DNA of 64,000 nt from Gordonia jacobaea (GCF_001186365.1 NZ_LDTZ01000020.1:1-64000), one strand, 5' to 3'. Counted from the stretch's first letter, positions 25,902-33,173 are shown. The notes: generated by a model from the sequence alone, not told the origin. Program-made: numbers and translations.

Positions 25902-26317
25902 GCCGACCTCCTAACAGCCCACGGATTCGCTTCGATCCAGCGTTCGTGCTCGAGTTGGCGTTGCGCTTGCGCGGACCAGTCGAGAGCGGCTGAAACTTCG
26001 GCGGCTGCGTCGATCATTGCTGTGGCGTGGTTTTCCAAGTGCAGTGCCCATTGGTCGGCGGCGAGGTAGATCGCGCCGACGCGTCGCGGATCACTAGCGC
26101 CGAGGTCGATCCAGTCGTGGGTGCCGATCAATGGGAGCGGCCCAACTCGTAGAGCGCGCTCGACGACGGGCCACAGCGCTTCGTGCGTCAGTGACCAAGA
26201 GACTTCGCGGCTGCTGGGCGTCAGCGCAACGATGCGGTTGCCCATGGGGTCGGCGCCGCACCTCGCCGAAATTCGACCGGGATCAGCCCCGACCTTTGGG
26301 ATACTGGTGGTGGACAT
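25898..26317 (-). CDS. DUF2742-like phage protein
   Basis: A 139-residue protein. The C-terminal half (PLIGTHDWIDLGASDPRRVGAIYLAADQWALHLEN...AAEVSAALDWSAQAQRQLEHERWIEANPW) matches the pattern I associate with DUF2742, a family found in mycobacterial phiRv1/phiRv2-like elements. The function is unknown. It ends in an ATGA overlap with the ATPase gene and carries that gene's ribosome site, so it is tightly coupled to replication functions. Confidence 0.75.
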   Translation of the reverse strand: MSTTSIPKVGADPGRISARCGADPMGNRIVALTPSSREVSWSLTHEALWPVVERALRVGPLPLIGTHDWIDLGASDPRRVGAIYLAADQWALHLENHATAMIDAAAEVSAALDWSAQAQRQLEHERWIEANPWAVRRSA

Positions 26318-26419
26318 CAGTGGTGGTGCTCCTTTTCTGGTTGGGATTCCCCGGCTGGGGTGAACGAGTGCGGTTGAAGTGCGAGACTTCCGCCCACCCC
26401 ATGCCGGGGTTTCTTGTAT

Positions 26420-26764
26420 TCAGTTGTCGCCGAGAGTGCTTTCGGCATTGTTGGCCGCATTATTGAGACCGTCGCGCAGGTTCACACCCATTTCGTCAGT
26501 GACTTCAAGAATGGGACCAAGAATGCAGCGCGTCATTAACGAGAGGGCTGCGGCGGCGAGGAACCCGAAATAGTCGGGATCGTGTTCCGTCACCCATCGC
26601 TTGGAAACTTTGTCGGTGGCCTCGTCATCACCTGCGGTGGCTGCGAGTTGGTACATCAACCGGGTAGCGTCCGATTGCAGTTGGTCCGCGTCGATGAATG
26701 AGTCGACGTTGCCGTCACTTCCAGTGACCAGGATTTGTTGCGGTGGTTGTGTGGAATCAGGCAT
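26420..26764 (-). CDS. Hypothetical element protein
   Basis: A 114-residue acidic protein from ATG 26764 (GTG 26767 is equally possible). It has helical segments (DQLQSDATRLMYQLAATAGDDEATDKVSKRWV and FGFLAAAALSLMTRCILGPILEVTDE). The second is hydrophobic and could touch a membrane. The family is unknown. Its start overlaps the previous gene's end by 8 bp. A 102-bp gap separates it from the DUF2742-like gene. Confidence 0.6.
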   Translation of the reverse strand: MPDSTQPPQQILVTGSDGNVDSFIDADQLQSDATRLMYQLAATAGDDEATDKVSKRWVTEHDPDYFGFLAAAALSLMTRCILGPILEVTDEMGVNLRDGLNNAANNAESTLGDN

Positions 26765-26939
26765 CACAATCCGGCCCTATCGTCCGGCGCGTATCTCGAA
26801 TACTCCGAGACGTGCAACATACGGGCGAATTGCTGTCGCTCGCCCACAATTCGAGCTCTGCTTCTGCGCCGTCTTCCCGACCGATCAGGTAAGCGAGGAC
26901 GAACCCGACGATGAAGGCGAATGCGACGATGACGGTCAT
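26757..26939 (-). CDS. Small membrane protein of the element
   Basis: A 60-residue protein whose first 20 residues (VIVAFAFIVGFVLAYLIG) form a transmembrane helix, followed by an acidic then basic tail. The start overlaps the stop of the upstream gene (ATGA). No family is recognised. It could be a phage-type inner-membrane or exclusion protein; that is guesswork. Confidence 0.6.
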   Translation of the reverse strand: MTVIVAFAFIVGFVLAYLIGREDGAEAELELWASDSNSPVCCTSRSIRDTRRTIGPDCDA

Positions 26940-27643
26940 CGGGACACCTCCCCGTGAACGGCCCTCAACGCAGCGATCAGCGCCTCCGAGTGGTCGTCGT
27001 AGATTCCGGCACGCGGCGGATCGAGGAGTTCAGTGAGCGCAGTCGTCATCAACTCCGCCAGGTGCTTGCGACGACGTACAGCCTCGCCGTGGTTGTGCAC
27101 GCGAAGGCAGTTGACGCAATCCATGATTCGCCACCCGCTCGAATCGAACTCTCGGTGGTGCCGAGACTCGCCATACGCGATCGGGTCCAGCGAAGCCTTC
27201 GGGACATGGTTCGTGTCGTCTGCACTCGCAGGGGTGGGTACCAGTTCCCCGCACAATGTGCGCATCATTGGCGCCCCCGCGGCAATGGCCTTCGCTTCGA
27301 CGGACGAGTACCAGATGTGGCTCAGCCGCGGGTTTCGCTGCATCCCGGCGCGCATACGATCCATGAACTCGTCGGTGTGGACGTTGCCGTAGTCGTCCGG
27401 CATTCCGTAGGCAAACGCCCACGTACGCTCATCGTGGCTAAGTCCTTTGATCAGTGCGTGCCGCGTGACTTTGCCGCAGCCTTCGCACTTGAGGTCGCCT
27501 GTCTCGGTGCGGTAGTCGCGGTTGCGGGGCCGCTTGGCCTGGCGAGGCTGCGCGCAGACAGTGCAGATTGCCAACAGCAAGTCATATACGTGGCGACGTC
27601 GCTCTTCCAGCACGTCAGCGACGGTGGGTACTATGGTTGTCAT
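26936..27643 (-). CDS. Zinc-ribbon element protein
   Basis: A 235-residue protein with several cysteine pairs: CTVC (about residue 27), CEGC (about 54) and CVNC (about 177), suggesting one or two zinc ribbons. In between is a helical region (HDERTWAFAYGMPDDYGNVHTDEFMDRMRAGMQRNPRLSH). ATG 27643 is preceded by AAGGAG at 7 nt. Related proteins are common in actinophage early regions without known function. It heads the tightly overlapping block that leads to the capsid genes. Confidence 0.7.
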   Translation of the reverse strand: MTTIVPTVADVLEERRRHVYDLLLAICTVCAQPRQAKRPRNRDYRTETGDLKCEGCGKVTRHALIKGLSHDERTWAFAYGMPDDYGNVHTDEFMDRMRAGMQRNPRLSHIWYSSVEAKAIAAGAPMMRTLCGELVPTPASADDTNHVPKASLDPIAYGESRHHREFDSSGWRIMDCVNCLRVHNHGEAVRRRKHLAELMTTALTELLDPPRAGIYDDHSEALIAALRAVHGEVSR

Positions 27644-27652
27644 CGGTTCTCC

Positions 27653-27802
27653 TTAGTGAGAGTTGATCCGGCCGTCGACACCCGTTCCGCCAAGATCTGC
27701 GGTGTCGGCGGCATTGTTCTGTCGGAGGTCTTCCGTGTGATCGGCCTCCGGGTCCAGGCCGAGATCCTCGATGCGGTCTCGGTCGTGTTGGGTGATGCCC
27801 AT
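27653..27802 (-). CDS. Very small acidic element protein
   Basis: A 49-residue acidic protein (ITQHDRDRIEDLGLDPEADHTEDLRQNN...). Its ATG shares a base with the stop of the excisionase-like gene (TGATG), and its TAA lies in the ribosome-site region of the next gene. Coupling on both sides supports a real gene. The function is unknown. Confidence 0.55.
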   Translation of the reverse strand: MGITQHDRDRIEDLGLDPEADHTEDLRQNNAADTADLGGTGVDGRINSH

Positions 27803-28014
27803 CAGGCGGCGCCCGGATTCACTGTGTTGCTCTCGATGTACGCGTGAACGTCTGCCCATCGGTAGAGAACCCGGCGACCGTGCTTCACGTACGGAATCCC
27901 TTGACCGAGATAGCGATCCTGGCTGAGTGCCTCGACTGTGGTGTGCAAGACCTCCGCTACCTCGCCCGGTGTTCCAAGTAACGGTGGAGTTGCCACTGAC
28001 TTCGTATTCGACAT
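27802..28014 (-). CDS. Excisionase-like helix-turn-helix protein
   Basis: A 70-residue HTH_17/excisionase-type protein: GTPGEVAEVLHTTVEALSQDRYLGQGIPYVKHGRRVLYRWADVHAYIES. The order is helix-turn-helix followed by a YRW wing. It is the first gene of the minus-strand operon and divergent from the repressor, the usual place for a directionality factor that promotes excision. A role as an early activator is also possible. Confidence 0.8.
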   Translation of the reverse strand: MSNTKSVATPPLLGTPGEVAEVLHTTVEALSQDRYLGQGIPYVKHGRRVLYRWADVHAYIESNTVNPGAA

Positions 28015-28122
28015 TCGGTCTTCTCCTCTTGGTTGAAGGAACGCGTTTTTGCGTCACTTCAACAGATACACAAAGAACAGGACTGATGTCAAGTAACTGG
28101 TAATCACGTATCGTTGCGAGCT
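28015..28122. promoter_or_regulatory. Divergent control region of the element
   Basis: This 108-bp gap between the excisionase-like gene and the repressor is AT-richer than its neighbours. GTTGAAG (28033-28039) and CTTCAAC (28056-28062) form an inverted repeat around a smaller GCG...CGC-like core, a plausible repressor operator. The repressor start lacks a ribosome site, suggesting leaderless transcription from an AT-rich promoter near 28090-28115. Confidence 0.6.
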
Positions 28123-28770
28123 ATGGAGCTATCGGAGGCGATCGGGGCGAACGCACGAGCGCATCGCAAACGTCACGGCGTGACGCTCGACGAGGTTGCA
28201 AAGGTGGCTCGGTCCTACGGGTTGCGGTGGACTAGTTCGCGTACCGGAGACTTTGAGTCCGGCCGAGTCAGTTCAACGATCGGCACCGTAGTTGCCGCAT
28301 GCATGGCGTACAGCGAAGCGACCGGCGACCCGTTGACCGTCTCTGCCGTCCTCACTACAGAGCACCGTCTTGACCTCACCTCAGAGCTCAGACTCACTGC
28401 CGATCGGCTAAAGGAGATTCTGTCTGGCGGCAACCCGACGCCATTGGCCGGCGACACGAAGAGCCCTGATGAGATCCGTGAGGTTTTCGCGGGCTCAGTC
28501 AACGCTTTTCGGGAGGCTGCCGCTAGATTTCCCGATGTCGACGTGCGCACACTCAAGAGTGTGGAAGAACACTCTGGACTGGCGACCTCACGACTTGCTG
28601 CCGACCTAGAGACCTCCGTCCAAATGATCAACGCAGCCAGCGCAAGTCTCTGGGGCTGGTCAGTCGAGGACGAGCGCAATTCACGTGCCGGCGAACACGC
28701 CACTCCACAGAGGCGCGGCCATATCATGCGGGCGTTGAAGTCCGAGTTGAGGCAAGCGATCAGGGGCTGA
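28123..28770 (+). CDS. XRE-family repressor
   Basis: A 215-residue protein with an N-terminal XRE helix-turn-helix (residues 1-75: AIGANARAHRKRHGVTLDEVAKVARSYGLRWTSSRTGDFESGRV) and a helical C-terminal part with no protease motif, so RecA-stimulated self-cleavage is unlikely. ATG 28123 is chosen over TTG 28114. It is divergent from the excisionase-like gene and ends 1 nt before the integrase start, so repressor and integrase are co-expressed in the integrated state. Confidence 0.82.
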   Translation: MELSEAIGANARAHRKRHGVTLDEVAKVARSYGLRWTSSRTGDFESGRVSSTIGTVVAACMAYSEATGDPLTVSAVLTTEHRLDLTSELRLTADRLKEILSGGNPTPLAGDTKSPDEIREVFAGSVNAFREAAARFPDVDVRTLKSVEEHSGLATSRLAADLETSVQMINAASASLWGWSVEDERNSRAGEHATPQRRGHIMRALKSELRQAIRG

Positions 28771-28771
28771 G

Positions 28772-29929
28772 ATGGCGACGATTGAGAGCTATACGACCAA
28801 GAGCGGCAAGCGATATCGCGTCCGCTACCGCACGCCGGACCATCGCCAGACAGACAAGCGTGGCTTCCGAACCAAGCGTGACGCCGAGGCGTTCGCTGCC
28901 ACCGTCGAGCTCGAGAAGCTGACCGGCTCCTACGTCGCTCCGACCCTGGGGCGCATCACCGTGAGCGAGCTCGCACCCGACTGGTTGTCGCGCAAGGAAT
29001 CTGACGTTGCGCCGTCGAACTACCGGACACTCGAGAGTGCGTGGCGCACACACGTTGAACCGAAGTGGGGTCGGCGTCGCATCGCCGACATCGAACTGGG
29101 CGAGGTCGAGCGGTGGATCGCGGATCTTGGGCGCACCATCACCGACGCCAAGGGCGAAGTGGTGAAGAAGGGCGCCGGCGCGACGACGATCATCCGCGCC
29201 TACGGCGTACTCGCCGGCATCCTCGACGACGCGGTGAAGTCTCGGCGACTCGCAGTGAACCCAGCCCGTGGGGTCGAGAACTTGCCGAAGAAGGGCCGCA
29301 AGCGGCACGTCTACCTGTCAGCATCCGACGTCGAACGTCTCGCCGTCGAGTCGGGTGAGCACCGCGCCCTAGTGCTCACCCTGGCCTACTGCGGTCTGCG
29401 CTGGGGCGAGCTGGTTGCCCTGCGGGTCCGCGATGTCGAGTTCCTGCGGAAGCGGCTCACTGTGCATGACAATGCGGTGCAGCTTGGTGTAGAGCACGCG
29501 GTTGGGCGCACGAAGTCACGCAAGACTCGATCGGTACCTGTCCCCCAGTTCATCCTTGATGAGCTCTCGGTGCAATGTCAGGGGAAGGATCTCGACGAGC
29601 TGGTGTTCCCGGGTCCGAACGGTCGGTACCTGCCGCGGCCGAAGTCCACTCGAGGGTGGTTCGCCGGAGCGGTGCAGCGGGCAGGAGTTCAGACGATCAC
29701 GCCGCACGATCTGCGACACACGACAGCGAGCCTCGCGGTGTCGGCCGGCGTCAACGTCCTGGCGCTCGCACGGATGCTCGGGCACACCTCCGCGAAGGTG
29801 ACGCTCGACGTCTACGCAGACCTGTTTGACGACGATCTTGATGCTGTCGCGGTCACCCTGAATCAGCGCTACTCGCCGCAGAGTGTGGGCAAAGTGTGGG
29901 CAGAGGGAACCACCGACACCTCCCCGTAG
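28772..29929 (+). CDS. int: Tyrosine recombinase (integrase)
   Basis: A 385-residue phage-type integrase. The N-terminal AP2-like arm-binding domain (residues 1-55, TTKSGKRYRVRYRTPD...KRGFRTKRDAEAF) is followed by a SAM-like core-binding domain and the catalytic domain: Arg in AYCGLRWGELVALR, HxxR in HDLRHTTASL, LGH and the nucleophile Tyr in VTLDVYADLF. Its last codons overlap the right arm-type repeats and its stop is 39 bp from the att core in tRNA-Ser(CGA). It catalyses integration and excision of the 10-kb element. Confidence 0.96.
   Translation: MATIESYTTKSGKRYRVRYRTPDHRQTDKRGFRTKRDAEAFAATVELEKLTGSYVAPTLGRITVSELAPDWLSRKESDVAPSNYRTLESAWRTHVEPKWGRRRIADIELGEVERWIADLGRTITDAKGEVVKKGAGATTIIRAYGVLAGILDDAVKSRRLAVNPARGVENLPKKGRKRHVYLSASDVERLAVESGEHRALVLTLAYCGLRWGELVALRVRDVEFLRKRLTVHDNAVQLGVEHAVGRTKSRKTRSVPVPQFILDELSVQCQGKDLDELVFPGPNGRYLPRPKSTRGWFAGAVQRAGVQTITPHDLRHTTASLAVSAGVNVLALARMLGHTSAKVTLDVYADLFDDDLDAVAVTLNQRYSPQSVGKVWAEGTTDTSP
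29883..29904 (+). other. Putative integrase arm-type sites, right end
   Basis: Two abutting 11-bp copies, GTGTGGGCAAA and GTGTGGGCAGA, within the 3' end of int. They match the pair at 20108-20129, placing two sites on each side of the core in the circular form. Confidence 0.7.
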
Positions 29930-29935
29930 ACACCA

Positions 29936-29971
29936 AAATGGCCCCCTACCTGGGAAGATAGGAGGCCATTT
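29936..29971. terminator. Element-borne hairpin replacing the tRNA terminator
   Basis: AAATGGCC pairs with GGCCATTT, and CCTA with TAGG inside. It stands between the int stop and the tRNA 3' end, so it can terminate both int (plus) and tRNA-Ser(CGA) (minus). Its layout mirrors the chromosomal hairpin left at 19952-19987. Confidence 0.75.
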
Positions 29972-29999
29972 CTGGCGGTGGCGGAGGGATTTGAACCCT
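29968..29999. other. Right attachment site in tRNA-Ser(CGA)
   Basis: The 32-bp copy matching 19984-20015. Here it forms the 3' end of the intact tRNA, so integration leaves the tRNA functional. Confidence 0.93.
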
Positions 30000-30063
30000 C
30001 GGTACGGGGTTACCGCACACAGCATTTCGAGTGCTGCACCTTCGGCCGCTCGGACACGCCACC
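29976..30063 (-). tRNA. tRNA-Ser(CGA), integration target
   Basis: Minus-strand 88-nt class II tRNA with acceptor GGTGGCG/CGCCACC, anticodon loop CTCGAAA (CGA), a long variable arm and T-arm GGGTTCAAATCCC. CCA is encoded (29973-29975). The last 24-27 nt come from the recombined att site. Confidence 0.95.
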
Positions 30064-30144
30064 GCGGAAGACTGTACCGCAGCTGGCGTCTGACACTAAA
30101 TCAGCAGGTCAGCGAAGCGCATGTCACTCACCGCGCCAAACGGC

Positions 30145-30354
30145 TCAGTGGCCGGTGAGCTTGTTCTTCAGGCCGTCGACGCCTTCTTTGACCTTGTCGG
30201 CAACCTCAGACACCTTCTGCTTGCCTTCGGCTACAGCCTGGTCGCCCTTGCCCTCATTCTTGAGGTCGTCGTTGTTTGTCAGGCTTCCGACAGCTTCCTT
30301 GCCCCGACCCTTGAGCTCTTCTGCCTTGTTCTGTGCATCATCAGTGGTTGCCAT
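30145..30354 (-). CDS. CsbD-family stress protein
   Basis: A 69-residue, Lys/Glu/Gly-rich hydrophilic protein with the CsbD pattern (NKAEELKGRGKEAVGSLTNNDDLKNEGKGDQAVAEGKQKVSEVADKVKEG). CsbD proteins are small sigma-B-type general-stress proteins of unknown mechanism. It lies just beyond the right end of the integrated element, near a second small helical repeat protein. Confidence 0.9.
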   Translation of the reverse strand: MATTDDAQNKAEELKGRGKEAVGSLTNNDDLKNEGKGDQAVAEGKQKVSEVADKVKEGVDGLKNKLTGH

Positions 30355-30526
30355 AGAACTCTCCTTCGCGTGTGCGAACCAGAGCGCGGTTTTCGCGTCT
30401 CCTGAAACCCACCGTACACACCGTCGAAGTACGCCTGTTAGATCGAAATCTGTCCGCGTCGAAGCCTGTCCGAATCACCCTCGCACACACCTGAACTCCG
30501 ATGACGTTCTCGATCGAGGGCAGGTC

Positions 30527-30796
30527 TCACTTGCCGAGGAGCTTGTCCTTGATCTCGCCGAACTTCTCCTTCGCCGTGCCCACAGCGCCCTGAACTTTTT
30601 CGTTCTCGGTGAACTCGGTCAACTTCTCCTTCGCTGTGCCCACCGCATCCTGAACCTTCTCGTTCTCGGTGAACTCGGTCAACTTCTCCTTCGCTGTGCC
30701 CACCGCATCCTGAACCTTCTCGTTCTCCGTGAACTCGGTGATCTTGCCCTTGACCGACTCCACGGCCTCGTTGATCTTGTCGCTTGATTCACTCAT
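30527..30796 (-). CDS. Helical tandem-repeat protein
   Basis: An 89-residue protein of three 20-residue units (KEKLTEFTENEKVQDAVGTA type), each predicted to be an amphipathic helix. Two units are encoded by identical 60-bp blocks (30601-30660 and 30661-30720); the third is diverged. ATG 30796 has GAGGAG upstream. It resembles small antitoxin-like or LEA/apolipoprotein-like stress proteins of actinobacteria; no firm family. Confidence 0.8.
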   Translation of the reverse strand: MSESSDKINEAVESVKGKITEFTENEKVQDAVGTAKEKLTEFTENEKVQDAVGTAKEKLTEFTENEKVQGAVGTAKEKFGEIKDKLLGK

Positions 30797-30918
30797 GATG
30801 TCGACTCCTCGCCATGCAGAGCCCGATGCTCCACGCTCGGTTACCAACCTGCCACACCGCGGCGACTGTGTCTTTCGGTGAGAACCCTGGTTTGTGCACG
30901 TCTCGACACCCCCAGCGA

Positions 30919-31557
30919 TCAGGTGGTAGCCCGCCGCAGCGCGTCGACGATGCCATCGAGGTTGCGCTCGAATCGCTGCTCACGATCGCCAAAGAGAACT
31001 CGACCGGCCTCCACGACCAGCGGGACGTCGTCCCCGAGCATCTCGGTCCGATCCGACAGTGAATAGCGCGGCTCCCCCGATTGAGCGCGCTCCTGCTCTT
31101 CGATGACGAATCCGACGACAAAAGCTGTCACGAATTCGACCGCGCTCACAGCCCTTTCCAGATCGACGCCCGACGCGACGAGTTGCTCGAGCCACGGTTC
31201 CTGCGCGCGCAGCACCTCCGGGTCGGTCAATCGCGTTCCGCTGAACGTGCGCGCTCCGTCGCGATGCGCGAGGTACTCGCGACGAAGTACGCGCGCGTAG
31301 GTCGCCACCGATTCGGGCCAAACCCCCATCGGTTGCGCACGGAGTTCGGCGATCACCCGACGTTGAATCTCGGTGCCCATCTCGTCGAGCAGCGCCTGCT
31401 TGTTCTCGACGTGCCAGTAGAGCGCGGGCGCCTTGACTCCGAGTCGGGTCGCCACGGCGCGGACCGTGACGGCGTCGATGCCCTTCTCGTCGAGGAGGTC
31501 CAACGCCGCTTGCACGATGTCGGCGCGGTTCAGCCCCTTGGGTCTTCCTGTTGGCAC
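30919..31557 (-). CDS. TetR-family repressor
   Basis: A 212-residue TetR regulator. The N-terminal HTH (ADIVQAALDLLDEKGIDAVTVRAVATRLGVKAPALYWHVENKQALLDEM, residues 10-55) is followed by a tetracycline-repressor-like C-terminal domain (TYARVLRREYLAHRDGARTFSGT...). It starts at GTG 31557. It is divergent from an oxidoreductase with two identical 13-bp palindromes between them, so it very likely represses both genes. The ligand is unknown. Confidence 0.9.
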   Translation of the reverse strand: MPTGRPKGLNRADIVQAALDLLDEKGIDAVTVRAVATRLGVKAPALYWHVENKQALLDEMGTEIQRRVIAELRAQPMGVWPESVATYARVLRREYLAHRDGARTFSGTRLTDPEVLRAQEPWLEQLVASGVDLERAVSAVEFVTAFVVGFVIEEQERAQSGEPRYSLSDRTEMLGDDVPLVVEAGRVLFGDREQRFERNLDGIVDALRRATT

Positions 31558-31567
31558 GGTTGACAGC

Positions 31568-31616
31568 TTAACAAAGTTAAGGGAGTCTGGATGCAGACCC
31601 GATTTAACAAAGTTAA
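31568..31616. promoter_or_regulatory. Twin TetR operators
   Basis: The palindrome TTAACAAAGTTAA occurs at 31568-31580 and 31604-31616, 36 bp apart centre to centre, in the 70-bp divergent gap. Two identical operators spaced by about 3.5 helical turns fit a TetR dimer pair controlling both promoters. Confidence 0.88.
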
Positions 31617-31627
31617 GGAGACTCGTC

Positions 31628-32899
31628 ATGAAGGCAGCAATCATCACCGACGCCGGACGGACCCCGGTGCCCGGAACATTCGACGAACCGCAGGTCGTCG
31701 CGGGAACCGAGCTCTTCGAGCTCGTGGGCGCAGGCCTGCACCAGATCGTCAGGTCATTGGCGGCGGGCCGCCACTACGGAAGTTCCGGCATATATCCCCA
31801 GGTACCCGGCATCGACGCCGTGGTGCGCGCAGCGGACGGTTCTCTGCGCTACACCGGACGCATCGCACCTCCGTGGGGCACGATGGCCGAGCGCATGGCG
31901 GCACAGGACGGATTTCCTGTTCCCGACGACGCCGACCCGCTCGCAGTGGCCGCAGGGGTCAATCCTGCGGGCTCCGGATGGCTTCCGCTGCACGCCCACC
32001 GCGACGCGCGCGGCAGTTTAGGGACCGTGCTGATCCTGGGCGCGACGGGGATGTCGGGTCGCCTGGCGGTTCAGAGCGCTCGGGCCCTGGGTGCCGAGCA
32101 CATCATCGCCGCCGGCCGGAACCAGGCGGTGCTGCGCAGCCTGCGCGCGCCCGACGTCGACGTCGTCGAACTCGATGTCGACGATCCGGCAGGCGCGCTA
32201 GCTGAGGCCGTTGCCGCGTCGACGCCCGACCTCGTCCTCGACTACGTCTGGGGCCCGATCGCCGAGGCCACGTTCGCGGCACTCGGACGGCAGGGATTGC
32301 ACGAAGACGACGCTCACATCTCGTACGTCCAGATCGGGTCGCTCGCCGGGGCGCATGCAGCCGTACCGTCGACGCTCCTGCGATCGCGGAACATCACCAT
32401 CTCGGGCAGCGGGGCGGGTTCGGTGTCGGCCGAGCAGCAGATGCGCTCGATACCAGCGGTCATCGATGCGATCGCGTCCGGCGCCCTGCAGGTGCCCTAC
32501 GCAGCGTTCGGGATCGACGACGTCGAGAAGGCGTGGAGCTACGACGGACCGGAGCGCGCCGTCGTCACGCCGGGACGGGAGCGGCCAGGGGCGCACCGTC
32601 GGCGGTCTCGAGCGCCCAGTCGACGGTCTCGAGCGCCCAGTCGACGGTCTCGAGCGCCCACTCGACGGTCTCGAGCGCCCAGTCGGCGGTCTCGAGCGCC
32701 CAGTCGACGGCTCAGCCCTCGCGACGCGTGTCGAAGAAGCCGACCATCAGCTCTCGACACTCCGCCTCCCGCACCCCGCCGCGGACCTGCGGGCGGTGGG
32801 CGAGGCGAGGGTCGCGGACGACGTCCCACAGCGACCCGACGGCGCCGGTCTTGGGTTCCCAAGCGCCGAAGACCAGTGAGTCGACGCGTGAGAGCGTGA
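31628..32899 (+). CDS. Quinone-oxidoreductase-like (MDR) protein with repeat-derived C-terminal extension
   Basis: Residues 1-325 are a medium-chain dehydrogenase/reductase-type protein without zinc ligands: an N-terminal GroES-like part (GIYPQVPGIDAVV) and a Rossmann domain with GTVLILGATGMSGRLAVQSARALGA (about residue 135). From residue 326 the frame continues through five 21-bp repeats (a run of RSRAPSR heptads) and then antisense to tadA up to 32899, adding nearly 100 basic, low-complexity residues. The ancestral stop was probably near 32590. Divergent from the TetR gene and likely regulated by it. Confidence 0.8.
   Translation: MKAAIITDAGRTPVPGTFDEPQVVAGTELFELVGAGLHQIVRSLAAGRHYGSSGIYPQVPGIDAVVRAADGSLRYTGRIAPPWGTMAERMAAQDGFPVPDDADPLAVAAGVNPAGSGWLPLHAHRDARGSLGTVLILGATGMSGRLAVQSARALGAEHIIAAGRNQAVLRSLRAPDVDVVELDVDDPAGALAEAVAASTPDLVLDYVWGPIAEATFAALGRQGLHEDDAHISYVQIGSLAGAHAAVPSTLLRSRNITISGSGAGSVSAEQQMRSIPAVIDAIASGALQVPYAAFGIDDVEKAWSYDGPERAVVTPGRERPGAHRRRSRAPSRRSRAPSRRSRAPTRRSRAPSRRSRAPSRRLSPRDACRRSRPSALDTPPPAPRRGPAGGGRGEGRGRRPTATRRRRSWVPKRRRPVSRRVRA
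32604..32708. repeat. 21-bp-family tandem repeat, five units
   Basis: Five near-identical 21-bp units ending GCGCCCAGTCGAC, each preceded by GGTCTCGA, abut the tadA stop codon. They are read in-frame as the extension of the upstream oxidoreductase. The same family occurs near 38.9, 53.8 and 54.9 kb. Confidence 0.93.
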
Positions 32900-33173
32900 T
32901 CGCTCCGGCGCACATGGTGCATGGCTCGACGGTGACCGCGATTGTGCATCCGGGCAGCCGCCACCCGTCACCGAAGGCGCGCGCGGCGGCACGTAGCACG
33001 AGGATCTCGGCGTGGGCGGTCGGGTCGGCGTCGAGTTCACGGCGATTCCCGGCACGCGCGAGTTCGACGCCCGCCGGGTCGAAGACCACGGCTCCGATGG
33101 GGACGTCGTCGGGTCCGGAGGAGTCGACGGCAGCAGACAGCGCCTCACCGATCATCTGATCCCACAGGCTCAT
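32712..33173 (-). CDS. tadA: tRNA-specific adenosine deaminase
   Basis: A 153-residue zinc deaminase that makes inosine 34 in tRNA-Arg(ACG). Zinc motif HAEI with catalytic Glu (about residue 52) and PCTMCAGA (about residue 84), plus the conserved VFGAWEPKTGAVGS. A tRNA-Arg(ACG) gene is in this window. Start ATG 33173; GTG 33212 is an alternative. It follows the TadA-associated protein gene by about 50 bp. Confidence 0.93.
   Translation of the reverse strand: MSLWDQMIGEALSAAVDSSGPDDVPIGAVVFDPAGVELARAGNRRELDADPTAHAEILVLRAAARAFGDGWRLPGCTIAVTVEPCTMCAGAITLSRVDSLVFGAWEPKTGAVGSLWDVVRDPRLAHRPQVRGGVREAECRELMVGFFDTRREG

Larger units (their letters stand above)
19984..29999. mobile_element. tRNA-Ser-integrated phage-satellite-like element (phiRv1/2-like)
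   Basis: A 32-bp direct repeat ending GGAGGGATTTGAACCCT bounds the element at 19984-20015 and 29968-29999; the right copy is the 3' end of the intact tRNA-Ser(CGA). Inside are a tyrosine integrase next to the right end, a divergent XRE repressor, an excisionase-like HTH protein, and a long minus-strand operon with stop-start overlaps ending in HK97-type capsid genes. A GNAT toxin-like gene sits at the far end. I find no terminase, portal, tail, lysin or holin. The size and content resemble the M. tuberculosis phiRv1/phiRv2 elements and capsid-encoding satellites. That classification is inference. Confidence 0.93.
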
